Origin: Portulaca oleracea
Lineage: Eukaryota > Streptophyta > Magnoliopsida > Caryophyllales > Portulacaceae
NCBI GenBank assembly: GCA_029582165.1
Contig: CM055871.1
Coordinates: 53,536,112-53,600,111, forward strand
Direction: 5' to 3'
DNA: 64,000 bases
Position numbers and translations under genes: made by a program. Shown one piece after another: positions 47,596 to 59,500 of this stretch (position 1 is the stretch's first letter; every line of letters starts with the position of its first letter). The notes beneath the pieces were generated by a model, which had not been told where the DNA came from, did no database searches, and saw only the letters and a list, made by a program, of their open reading frames with translations.

Positions 47596-50500
47596 CTAGA
47601 CCGCCTCGTCTTGCCTGTGACGCTCCGATATGTCGTATTTGCAGAGCGGGCAGGTGGAATTGATGTATAACCACTTGTCCACACAAGTACAGTGAAAATG
47701 GTGCTGACAAGGGAGCTCTCTTAGCTCGGCATCGTCCTCGTATGCAGATAGACATATGCAACACTCCTGCAAGGGAGAAACCCGGGGAAATTGATATCGA
47801 TATTCAGATGAGAAATTGATGTCAAAACCTGGGGGAGGGGGTTATCGGTGAAATTGACTTAGGGAGTAAAGGGACTCAGATTCAATTAGATCAGGAAACA
47901 AAATATCCCAATCCGGTTCTCACTTTCATGGGGTTTGGAGAAAAAGAAGATCCGAGTTTGCTAAAAATCATATTCTGACATGGGGACATAAGCACGATTG
48001 GGCGTCGCTCGCTACCGACACTTGTTCATTGAATTCAAATCCAATAACCTGAAATCCCGCATCTAAGAGAGGTATGGAGGGGTTTGATCTAACAGTCTAA
48101 CCCTTGAATATTGCAATTCAGAAAGATTCATTCCAATTGACCCAAGATTTACAACACATTCGCTACCTACTACTCTATGGAAAAGAACCGGCTAAAGATT
48201 CAGTGAGTCATATTGCTTTAATCAATGACAACCTAAGCTGAGAAAACAATCATTTTTCAACTGTCCAAATTATCAACAAGGATAGAGTCATGAGGAATAC
48301 CACCCCCTTGGTATGTTTGTCCTGAGAAGAATGTTCGATAATCTAGTGAACCATGCCTATACAAACATTTCCAAGTCCAAAGTTTTTACAAGGATCGAGT
48401 CTGTTCTCTAGAGTCTAGACTAGGCACAGGTCCAATGCTGTCTTTGTAGTGAGTAGTGACCTACACTCCATTTGTACATAGCACAAGATAAAATTAAGAT
48501 CGTAAATTAGTACTCGTAGGCTCATACTCTCATTGACCAAGTTCATACAACAAGCAGTTCCGAGTCCATAGACGATACATCTCAATGATTCTAAATCCCT
48601 AGACTATCGTTCACGTCATTTAGCTAGCATTCTTCACAAGTTTGTAATGTAAAAACATTCAAGCCGAGATTCAATTAACCTAAGCATGCCCTTTTATAGT
48701 AGTTTTTCACGTACATCATAAGAAACACCCCATGAATTTCTAGGTTGTGTTCGTGATACGCTCCTTTCAAAGAATCAACTTCGTAATTTCTCCATCCGGC
48801 TTCAATCGCATTCCTATTTATTAGATGGTATGTAATTTGAACCTCCCAAGACCGACAAGGTTTTCTTGTATTTGTTAGCCATTGATGGAAAGGCCGAGGC
48901 TTTTTACATTATAGGCTTGGTTGATGGAATTAATTCCCTTAAATTACGTATTAGGATAGCATTATTGACTTAGGGAGTAAAGGGAACGAGATTCAAGTCG
49001 ATCAGGAAACAAAAGATCCCAGTGTGGGTCACGTTTTCGCAGGGTCTGGCGAACAAGAATATCCAAGTTTGCAAAACAAGCATATTCTGACACAAGGGCA
49101 AAAACACAAACGGGCGTTACTCGCTACCAACACCTGCTCACTAAATCCAAACCTGATAATCCAAAATCCCACAACTAGGCCAGGCTTACATCGTCCCTGG
49201 TCGGAGTCCCTTACATATTACAGTCCGATAACGGGTCTTTGTGGAGAGGTTGAATGCACGAATATCACATTAATGAATAGGGTGCTTCGAAGGAATTGAA
49301 TTCAACATCAGATGCACAAGTGAAGAATCTGACTTAAATGACGGGGCTGGAAATATGAGTTGAAGAAGAAACAAGAAAACTTACAGCATCTTCAGCGGTT
49401 AATCTACGTTCAATGGGATTATCTGTTTCACACTGCTTCATGATACCTTCGCAAGGCCCAGGAGCCTCTTCACTGGCATTCTCCTCATTGCAAATCCAAT
49501 GAAATGTATATTTTGGCAGCAGGTCAATGACTTCTTTGGATGCTCCCACCTGCTTCAGCAAAATATAGTAAAATTAGTCATCTACACACCGTTAAATAAT
49601 ATTTGTGTGTGTTGGGGGGGGGGGGGGGGTTAACATTTGAAAGCTGCTGAAAATATCAGTACACAGTAGCTCCATCCTGAAACTTCACATATCTTTACCC
49701 CAAATAAAGATAAACTCCTGAGACCCGGAGCTCCACCTAGAGTGAGGTAGTATTCGGCCAAAACTCAATATCAAGAAAATGTCATCGTAATTATCTTACC
49801 AACCAGGGCGAAAAACAATTACAAGCAATCAGGACCTATTTGACTGCTTGTACTAGAATTAGCCGCCTTACGGGATGACGAAAATTCTTGCTTCAGAATG
49901 TATTGCTCCATGCAAATAGAGAAAATGACCTGATTGGAATCTAGATGGTCTAATTGAGTGTTGCGTCAAAGGGACAAATATAGCTACCAGAAAGCAGGAA
50001 GATAACGGAAGCCTCGATTTACTTATTAATACACACACACACACATGTGCGTGGATGCACGCGCGTGCGTGCGTGGGTGTGTAGAGATCATATGTTGTGC
50101 CATCTATTTCGTGCTTTAGAGACGGAGATATTAGAGTACATGGGTCGATGGGGATTGTGAACAATATAAATTAACGGGACTCAATGCGGCTAGGAAGTGT
50201 TTGGCAGGCATTAATAGATTATACAGATTGACTCTTCGTATGGCTGAAAAATGATTTACTTTTAAACTAGATTGTAACAGACCAAAGCAATATGACTCTT
50301 TAAACCTTTTCTACTTCTTTTCCATAGAGTACTAGGAGGTGAACGACTTTTTACAATCTTGGGTAAATCAGAACTAGTCCTTATGATGGGTAAGACTAGT
50401 ACATTAGACCCCAGCCCTATTTTGCGACAGGAAGTTTAGGGTGTTGGATGGATTTCGATCGAGTCGCAACAGAAAACATGTAAAACCCTGAAGTTGGATT

Positions 50501-53380
50501 GATCAATGAGCCTCGCGTCTGAGAACTTTGATCAGTATACCTTGCTATGACAGCAAGATCGATTTCATAGGATGTCAGACAACTCCTCTCGGTAGCCGAT
50601 AAATATACGTGAAATAGATGCACATATCTGCACTATACTGTTATGTACGGAAAAAAAATCCAGATATGCCTCAGACGGTCAACTCAAGTAGATATTTACA
50701 CAACAGGAATACTACCATGGTAATGACCATGCCTTTTTACGTATCAATGTTGATTTCCTACGCTTCCCAACAAGACATGCTTCGAGACTTTTCAAGTGGC
50801 GATTTTTTTTATAAAACGTGTGACATTATTATTAGTTCATGCATGCTGAAAGGTACGAATAGCTCTGTTAGGGTTATGTCTTCGGTTGTATTGATTTCTT
50901 TCCACATAAGTAAAGCATTTATAGCTTGCTTCCTCTCAACCAATCCACGCCTTGGAGATGAAAGCATCGCGTATTGTATGAGAAGCCACAGCTGACCAGA
51001 ATATAATGATGGTGTAGGGTTTGATCAGCTGGAATAAATACCTAAGACAAACAACTCAATGCCAACTTTCTTCTAAGCATGGCACAACAAAAACGATAAG
51101 TAGGTTCCAGTGATAAAACAGACATAAAGATGGTAACAAAGAATGAGCACCAGCCAAGAGTTACCCGATCTGACAAGAAATATAAGAGCGCGATAATGCA
51201 GGGTAGGCAGCAACAAACACCAACAGCTATGAGAGATGCCAGGGCCACACAGAACATGACAAAGAACAGATCAAGTACCAGGTAACCAACACAAAGCCTG
51301 CATCAAGCCATATTAGATATGTAAACATATGTCAAATCACAAAACAAACCCTAATACAGGACAATGACATATTAGAAACAGGACGACGTACCAGTAAAGG
51401 GTAGGGGACTCTTGTTGCAAAGTGAGCCCATTGCTAAATAACCAGGAAAATCCAAGCATCCACCATATAAATGAAAATACGGTATTCGAAGATTCTAGGT
51501 TTATCAACAGAACACTGAAAAGGAAAACAGGTGTCATCGGAGAAGAGGTTGTCAGTATTGTCGACATGCTACAGCTCGAGGAACTAGAAGAGCAGTAAAT
51601 ATCACTAATGGCTTATTAGCGTCCCGAAATGAATCTTTTATTTCTATGTTTCGAAAAGGTATTGATTCAACCAAAGTTGACAAATGTGACGGGCATTCAT
51701 GCCGCCATGTTCAAAAGATACATCCACCACAATCATTGCATAACCCCACGATTAGTTAAGTATCATCATTTGCATTGCAGGGTTAAAAGCTTGATAAAGA
51801 GGCAGAAAATGATTAAATCTCAACAAAACAGTATGAAAGTAAATCATCCAAACACTTTTTCAAGTATGTCAAATAAACAGAAGAAACATTCCGAAATGAT
51901 CAACTTCGCGCCTTTGTCTAAGGGCCTGTTCTTTAACACATTTGCCGAGTTGCACTCAACTGTACTTACCTACATTCACCTGCACTCAACTGCAAACTGC
52001 AATTTTTCAGCCAGTCTAAAGAACATGCCCTAGGTGTTATCAAATCTCCCTCGCCTTTCTCCGACAAAATCGAGCATTCACCAAAACCACTCGCTCTAAC
52101 ACTGCCTCTTTTCGCGTATCCAATCTTCCTAAGACAGACTCGCTCATACAATCCCACGTACGACAAAACGTGTTCCCCTTCTTAAGGCAACAACCTCGTA
52201 CGAGTAACTCGTAACCCTCCAAAATGAAACCCCCTTCTTAAATCCATTCTACAACCCTACAAATCTGTCCCTTTCTCAAATTTGTCACATCACCACAATC
52301 ATCAACTACCTCATAAACCTCCAAAGATGAAACCCGCTTCTTAATCCATCCTTCAACCTCACAAACCCGTCCTTTTCTCGCATCCCTCACATCACCATAA
52401 TCATCACAATCAAAAACCTAGTAGAACACAAAATCATTCCCCCCCCCCCCCTTCTTTTTTTTTTTTTTTCTTTTTGAGGGAAACACAAAATCATCATAGA
52501 CAACACTTGAACAGAACTCACTCTAGATTATCCCAGAGGGTGAAAAACATACTTATTCCAACTAACACAGACTTTTACCACTCACATGAACGTGACAAAG
52601 ATCTGTAAAAAAAACCAAAACCATACAAAACATCCCACCCTTAGACCCCTGTTATCAACACATAATCACACAAAAACCCTTGAAAATTACTCAAATTTTA
52701 GCCTTGATACACTTCACTAACAAAAATGGGAATGAAAACCTACAGTTTTCCATTCAATCACACCATGCATCTATGATTCTATGGTAGGCCTACAACTACA
52801 CTTTTCCTTTGTCAAAAAAAAAGAAAAAAAAAAAACTCTGCATTTTTAGGTTTTTTTAATGGAGCTGGATTATATGAATTATTTATGTCCAATTTTACCT
52901 CGACTCCTCCCCATTTCTCCGGCGAAGAAACTCGCCGGCGACGCAAAACGTATGAACAACACACTGGAAAACGTAGCCGGTAATCCACAGCATCAGAGCG
53001 GATGGCACCTCCGACCACGTCACCGCCACGGCGTAGAACGCGGCGGCGATGAAGGCGGCGTTCCAGGTGAAGTCGGCGACAACTACGGGGAGAGAGTATG
53101 CCCAGTCCTCCCGGAAATCCTCAATCTCCTGCGCCGCCGTCTCGCGGACCGCCGCCGACGGCCGGCGAAGGCCTCGGCTCGCGAGTCGGATGAGACGCGC
53201 CGCCTGCCGGAATCCCTCGACGCGGATGGAGGACGGCGGAGACGAGTCGCTCGCGGCGGCGGTGGCGGCGGCGGTGGCGGCGGCGCTGTACCTGGAGGGG
53301 CCGTAGGGAGGAAGGAGCGGTGATAGGTCGACGCCGGCCATTGATGCCGGGCGGACCATGATCGGAGTGACGTCGTTCAT
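47596..53380 (-). CDS. Membrane RING-H2 E3 ubiquitin ligase (At4g11680 type)
   Basis: Predicted ubiquitin ligase anchored in an internal membrane. Five exons: 53380-52899, 51514-51392, 51297-51165, 49549-49385, 47766-47596; 357 residues. The N-terminus is Ala/Ser-rich. Four or five hydrophobic segments follow: about 95-121 ([18 protein letters not shown]), 128-148, 171-190 ([16 protein letters not shown]) and a long one at about 203-243 with [14 protein letters not shown]. The RING-H2 finger is at 303-343: Cys303, Cys306, Cys321, His323, His326, Cys329, Cys340, Cys343, within [18 protein letters not shown] and [10 protein letters not shown]. The layout matches the Arabidopsis At4g11680/At1g12760/At1g63170 group. 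Targets unknown. It runs in the same direction as the DUF810 gene, which lies 2.8 kb downstream. Exon 1 is GC-rich. Confidence 0.93.
47854..49175. repeat. 200-bp direct repeats in RING gene intron 4
   Basis: TTGACTTAGGGAGTAAAGGG starts at 47854 and again at 48967. The two copies stay alignable for about 200 bp (shared CAAGAATATCC/AAAGAAGATCC, GCATATTCTGACA, CGCTCGCTACC, and AATCCCRCA words) at clearly less than full identity. They could be worn LTRs of a small retroelement or an old duplication. A SINE-like piece (48060-48200) follows the first copy. Confidence 0.65.
49615..49631. repeat. Poly-G run in RING gene intron 3
   Basis: Homopolymer G run just upstream of exon 4 on the minus strand; homopolymers of this length are prone to assembly error. 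Confidence 0.7.
50030..50090. repeat. CA/GT microsatellite
   Basis: ACACACAC run followed by alternating TGCGTG/GCGTGC purine-pyrimidine sequence within RING intron 3. Alternating sequence of this kind can adopt Z-DNA; no function is implied. Confidence 0.7.
51921..52029. mobile_element. Very small family B MITE in RING gene intron 1
   Basis: Starts AGGGCCTGTTCTTTA and ends with complement TAAAGAACATGCC; CTA lies on both sides (51918-51920, 52030-52032). Only 109 bp, with interior 'ttgcactcaactg' units, the shortest family member here. Confidence 0.65.
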
Positions 53381-53730
53381 GGTGGCAAATTTGAATTTTC
53401 CGGCGAAAATTTGCCGGTGAAGAGTGGAGTGTAGAGTAGAGAGTTGTTGAGGTGATCTCGGGAGTTATGAAGAGGACTCAAATTTCATGTGTTGTTTTCT
53501 TTTCCTAAGTTTTTTATATTATAAATAGTGAATAAATGGTGTAACAAATTTGGTTTTTATTGTCTTAAATCATGGCTTTTTTTCAAAACGGCAAGGAACA
53601 AACCATTTAATGTTATAGCTCTTGCTTGTGTCATGCATGGGAAATTTTTCGGGTTGTTCACATTGAGGATTCTTTGTGTGTCTATTACATGTCTATTCAT
53701 TTCTTGTGATATTGTTTTTAGGTTTATTTG

Positions 53731-54205
53731 GTTGATTGGGTTACAATGTCTCGTTTTCTCGACCTTTTAATTTCTTTCGTTTTTTAAGCGGTAATCAACG
53801 AGTTTTCACATTTTTTGGTCGTAAATATGAGTGATTTGGATGGTTGGATCATATTGTTCTTCTTCTTTTAGTTGAGTGGCTATTGCGGAGCAGGCTACCT
53901 GTCCGAAATGGAGTATATTCCATTATGAGTAGAAATCGTATGATTTAGCATAATCATATGATATTATTTTTCAGTGACGTTAGTTCGTCTGATTAACTGG
54001 GTTACAAGGTCTCGTTCTCTCTGTCTCCTTATTTCTTCCGGTTCTCGATTGGTAATCAATGTAGTTTTCACCATTTTCTGACCGTAAATGTGAGTGGTTT
54101 TGGACAGCAAAATAATATTGTTCCTCTCCTTTCAGTCGAGTGGCTATCGCGAGCAGGTTACTTAATTGAAACAAAGAAGTATGTTCCATCACGAGCATAA
54201 CCCAA
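53731..54205. repeat. Tandem duplication with 261-bp period
   Basis: GGGTTACAATGTCTCGTT (53738) and GGGTTACAAGGTCTCGTT (53999) begin two aligned units that both contain GGTAATCAAYG, 'ttttctgaccgtaaatgtgagtg'-type sequence, GAGTGGCTAT and 'tattccattatgag'/'tgttccatcacgag'. Located 350 bp or more upstream of the RING gene start. No protein coding in either unit. Confidence 0.75.
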
Positions 54206-54239
54206 CATGCTCAAAAGTAGGATCTGACGGTCCCTGAAA

Positions 54240-55700
54240 ATAGGATATGAGGATACGCTTCCAAATCGCCGCTTTCCCGGTTGCAAATTGGTTCGACCAT
54301 ATAAGGCCTTTCATCCCCCCCCCCCGGTCGCCTTCCTTAATAAGTCTGCTGATTCATGCACATTCATGCATGAGACGAGAGAATACTGACTGCATTAGAT
54401 ATAAGTGATTCATGAAGACGGATATTATCATATTGACATGCACATTAAATGTTATCCAAGCTTGAAATTTAGCTTATTGTCGTCGACAATCATGAATGGT
54501 TCATGAAAAGATACCTAGGATAAAAAGAAATCCCCTTTTGTTTATTATTAAAGATAATTTAGTCGAATTTTACGGATTGATAGGTGACGCAATAAAGAAA
54601 AATGTTAAAATAGTGACAATTGTCGAATGTGGAATGAGATAATTTGGTCGTATGTATGGAAACATGACGCAAATGTTAGGATTGTTGCATATATTCATCA
54701 GTAGTGGGACAGATTGTCCAACTTTCTTTTAGTTTGTCGTATCTCAATTAGAATTGAATAACTGGATTGACGGTTACCGTAAAAACTTAGTTTTAATAAC
54801 GGTTGCCATAAAAACGTTAAGGTTTAAGGAATATACGATGAGTATATGTCAGGTCAAAGATCCACGAGGGGTGATGTCGTGGCATTGTATTCTAAAAGAA
54901 ATGTGTATGATGGCCAACTGGCACTTAAAGAACATCCCAAGTTCGTTAGAAAGGAGAAAAAACATCAGGATTGTCTAATTAAGAAGTTATGTCCTATCAG
55001 TATCGTGAAACACCCGTTGAACCTACTCATGGTAAACTTTACTCAGACAACATTGCTAATGTGGTTTGCACTCCACGCGCATATGGTGGAAGTACATGAC
55101 TATTGGATTAAGTGACCTCATTTGTCGATATAGAAAACAATCGACTAATTTTGAGCATCATAAGTATTTTCGTCATTTCGCATCCATCTGAAAAGTAACT
55201 ATATTACCATTAGAGGTTGGTTGGCAAACTTCGCAACGAGTGGGGTTCTTTTTGTCCATTTATAACAGAGATATCAAGGAAATGCAATGGTGCCTACACC
55301 ATGACCAAGTTGTTCTTGATTTGTCATTTTTCATGTTTTTTCATTTTTATTTTGTCATCCCTTCCCTGTTCTAGTCGGCAGATATACGACACCCAAGATT
55401 TTAACAAAGTTTTGAAGCTCGGTTGCACTAATCCTAAACCCCATTTTCCTCCCACTATCCTCTATATAGGTATAGGACGTTCGACATGTAAGGAGACAAT
55501 AGAATGTGATGAATTAAATCAGTTGGGTATCTGCAAACCCTTACAAAGATAATAAACTCTATTCGTGGTCGTTTATGGTGGTGTTTTGATTCCAACCACA
55601 TAGAGAATAATTGGCGTTTCATTTAGGTTGTTCTTAGTGAGTTTACGTGGGTATCCTTGGTCGAGTATAGGTCAGGTATTCTTTGTACATTCATCACTGA
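54240..55700. other. Intergenic, no recognisable gene
   Basis: Several short open frames of 60-110 codons are present (for example 55217-55552) but none shows a family motif, splice support or relation to each other. Possibly an old, decayed transposon; I cannot place it. Confidence 0.35.
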
Positions 55701-55769
55701 AGACATAAGTTTACATTGGTGTGATTCTCATCCTTTTCGAGGTATCCGTAACTTATCATCACCAAATAC

Positions 55770-56330
55770 TAGCACATTGGGTTCGGTCAATAAAAAAATG
55801 GAAAATATTGTGTTTAAATTTTCGATCACATCGATCAAAGTCAAAACTCATATGAAAAATTTATGCCCCAGACCTTTTTTTTGGACAAGACATTCAGACT
55901 AACAAAATTTTCAGATCAGACAGTTTTTTTTATAGCGGTGACAAAAAATCAGGTTCAGGTCAAACAAAATCCCCAAACCCGAACCTTGTATGAAGTTCAA
56001 ATTCGAACATTTTGTGGTGTCCGAACCTGGACCCGAATTGTCCGAACCCGGATTTATCCGAACATAACCAAACCCGAATTACACTGAATTTATACATAAT
56101 TCTAATGTTTTGTCCGAATTCTAGTGTTCGGACATTATCCGAATGTGTCCGAATTTGACACAAAATCGGGCGCCTAATTTTTTGTTACCCCAAATCGAAA
56201 TCTGACCCGATTTTAAAATCAGGTATGACCGAATTTTAAATTCAGATAAAAAGTTAATAACCAAACCCATTTAATTCAAATCGGACAAATTCAAATATTT
56301 TAATCAGGTGAATTTTTGCCGGCGCTAATT
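55770..56330. repeat. Dispersed 'tccgaa / cccgaa' low-complexity repeat
   Basis: Dense words such as TTGTCCGAACCCG, CCGAATTTTA, ACATTATCCGAATGTGTCCG. Similar blocks: 14645-14790, 33600-33760, 35240-35530, 35930-36190, 39890-40135, 42745-43035, 61390-61850, 62340-62690 and 63160-63410. Confidence 0.7.
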
Positions 56331-56570
56331 TCTTTTTTTTTAGCCCTTCAAAATACACTCCCGAACGTTATTTTTTTGAAGAAACATTTTGAGTGTGACC
56401 CTGATCCAAGTTTTCCGATAAAAGGTAAAGAAAAAAGGGAGGGAAAGCGGAGAAATCAGGTTTTCCAGAAGGACGCAAAAAGTGAAAAAGAACCCCTTGA
56501 ATCCGCGCCATACTCAATACACTCACACTGAACTAGAGATAGAGAGAGAAAGCTTGAAGAGGAATCAACG

Positions 56571-59500
56571 ATGGCGTCTTCTTCGAGCAGCGGTTACGAC
56601 ATTCCATGGGTGGAGAAGTTCAGACCTAACAAAGTCTGCGACATCGTCGGCAACCACGACGCCGTTTCTCGTCTCCAAGTCATCGCTCGCGACGGCAATA
56701 TGCCCAATCTCATCCTCGCTGTACGTCTTTCTTCACTATTCATCTCTCAATAGTTGTCATCTTTGGTAATATATGCCGATTGTAGGAATTTTCCGCTATA
56801 TTATTGTCTCAGTTCGTATCAATTGTTAGGTTTTAGGGCGAATTTTGTGTTTCCCGCCATTTTTGTTCGCTGAGTGTGAGTTAGGTTTCTGAGAATTCGA
56901 GGTTTCAGTTGTTCGATTGCGATTGTTTCAGATGGAGTTTCTGTAAGATTTTGGGGATTTTTTTCTGTTTATTTTTTCTGTATCTGCTTGCTTGTTTGGG
57001 TAGTTCGCAGCTAGTGCTCACATATTAGTATGCTAACAACGCTGCGTCTGATGAAATTTAGCTGTTTTTGTTACTGTGTTGGAATGGAATTTCAATTGAC
57101 TGTTGGATTTTTCTGATATGTTTTGATTTGGGTTATAAGTTCGGGTATGCTAACAACGTTGAGTCTGATGAAATTGAACTGTTTCTTTTGTTTAGAATGG
57201 CGTGGTTTCAATCTGAATGTTGATTTCTTTAATATGTTTTGATTTGGGTTGTAAGTTATGGGAATTGGAACCCTAAGATTTTGGTTGAAATGAGGGATGA
57301 TACGAAGAGAGGAGGATTGAATTAAACTATTTTTGATGAGAATCATGAAATATACTTCTAAAAGTTGTTTTCTTTGATTTATATCAGTGTGCCTAGGTTT
57401 GCAGGTCAAGGGTTTTGACAACCTTACTTCAGTTCGAAATGATGAGCATGTATTATTAGCTTTGTAAATTTGAAATATGTGAGAAATGGGAGTCACCTAG
57501 CATTGTTTACTTTTCAGAAGGGGTATGAGTATAGATGCATTGTTGGCTAATAGAGGAACGTCGACTATGTACTATCAATCCGATTTTGTGGTGGTGGTTT
57601 TTGTTTGCATCCTTCTGGTTAGCCTTTTCTTCTTAGGGGCCATGAGTAATGATGCATTGTGGGCTAATTGAGGAACATGAACTATGTGATATCAATCTGA
57701 TTTTATGGTGTTGGTTTTATTTTCATCCTTCTGGTTAGCTACATATGGAGTGTTGTGGGTCTAAAGAGTTCTGCCATGACTTATGGGATTCTTTTAAACT
57801 GAGATTTGAACCTTTACCTTGTATTTCAGGGTCCTCCCGGTACTGGTAAAACAACGAGCATTCTAGCTCTTGCACACGAGCTTTTAGGGCCAAATTGTAA
57901 GGAGGGTGTTTTGGAGCTGAATGCTTCGGATGATAGGTATTATAGTAATAGACTTGCAGGCTACAGCCATCAGTCTATTGTACTGTAGAAGACTTAGTGC
58001 AGCATACTTATCATTCTATTTCCTTTTGTTTTCTTTTCTTAGAGGAATTGACGTTGTAAGGAACAAGATTAAGATGTTTGCTCAAAAGAAAGTCACTCTT
58101 CCTCCTGGGCGACACAAGATTATTATACTGGATGAAGCTGACAGGTAATTGGCAATTGGGTTTTCTGATTTGTAGTTCATATTTTGTCTTCATGTATGGA
58201 ATCCCTACTTGGAGCCCATCTGTGTTTTGTTGTTGAAATTTGGATACTTTGGGGTTGAAACAGTATGACGTCTGGAGCTCAACAAGCACTAAGGAGGACT
58301 ATGGAAATATACTCAAACACCACCCGTTTTGCTCTTGCGTGCAATACTTCGTCCAAAATCATTGAGCCTATTCAAAGTAGATGTGCTTTGGTACGCTTTT
58401 CAAGGCTGTCAGATCAAGATATTCTTGGCCGTCTCATGGTGGTAATTGAAGCTGAGAAGGTAGCTATTTTTCTCCTGTTTGTTCTTGCTTGATTACTATT
58501 TACATGTTTGTTGTCATATGTTATTTGATTCTGTTATCTTATTCCCCTGGATTGTGGGTTGATGGAAGAACAATGGCAATGATCGGGATCTGGTTTACAT
58601 GCCTAGCTACTTACTTTGTTTCTTAAAATGTACCAACTCTAAGTAATTGTGATTAGTTTTTCCTGTTTGGCATAGTATTGAAGATGCATTTGGTTCTTTT
58701 ATTCGGTTTACACAGGAATAGTCCCTGTTTAAATTTTCAACTTAAGGGTACACTCTTCTGGACTACTTTGCTAATTTCAAATCTTTTAGTATATAGTACA
58801 ACTATGAACATGCATTGTCAGGGATTCTTACCCTGTTTTAGCAGAGTGATAAACTTACATTTAGGAGCTTTCTTATCCACATTCAAACATTTCATATGGG
58901 GGTTGGATGGACCATGTTATTATTATTTTTGTGTTTTCTTTTGGTGTGCGTGTTTTGGGGGGGGGGGGGGGATTTTAAATTTAATGATTAACAGCAGCGA
59001 GTTCAAATGTTTACTTTTGGCTTAGCTTTTTATACATACTTGGTTGCTCTATCTGTGGCTTTCCAACATAAGTATGTCATCAACTTGTCTACCGTAATGC
59101 TTTGTGTAATTGTTTGGTGGTTGCAAGGGTTTCACTGTTTCAGCAATCTTGCAAAACTATCAGGCTAGTTATGTTCAAAACTTCCTTGTTAGGCTGCTGT
59201 GTAATTAGTTGTATTGTAGGGCACACTTGGAAGCTGGAACTTTCAATCATGCTTGTGTGTATCAGACTATCAGTTGGCAATCCCATTTCCATTGACTGTA
59301 TATTTGTTAATTGGACTAAGTGATGCCGATACCAATGCCAAAGTGGAAGTGTCTGATACAAGTTGTGTTCAACTTGGAATTTGTTTTGAAACACTCTGGT
59401 GTACAATAATGTGTTGTGCGTGTCATGGGGTACTTGAGGCAGACCAAAGAGTCCAACGTATATTGGACATGCTTGCCATATCAATTGTTAATTACTGGAC

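Noticed and set aside
52859..53323. Plus-strand open frame of 154 codons opposite RING exon 1
   Set aside because: Gly/Arg/Pro-rich shadow of the Ala-rich RING protein N-terminus.
58678..59484. Several open frames in RFC2 intron 4
   Set aside because: They lie between well-defined RFC2 exons 4 and 5 and have no family motif.
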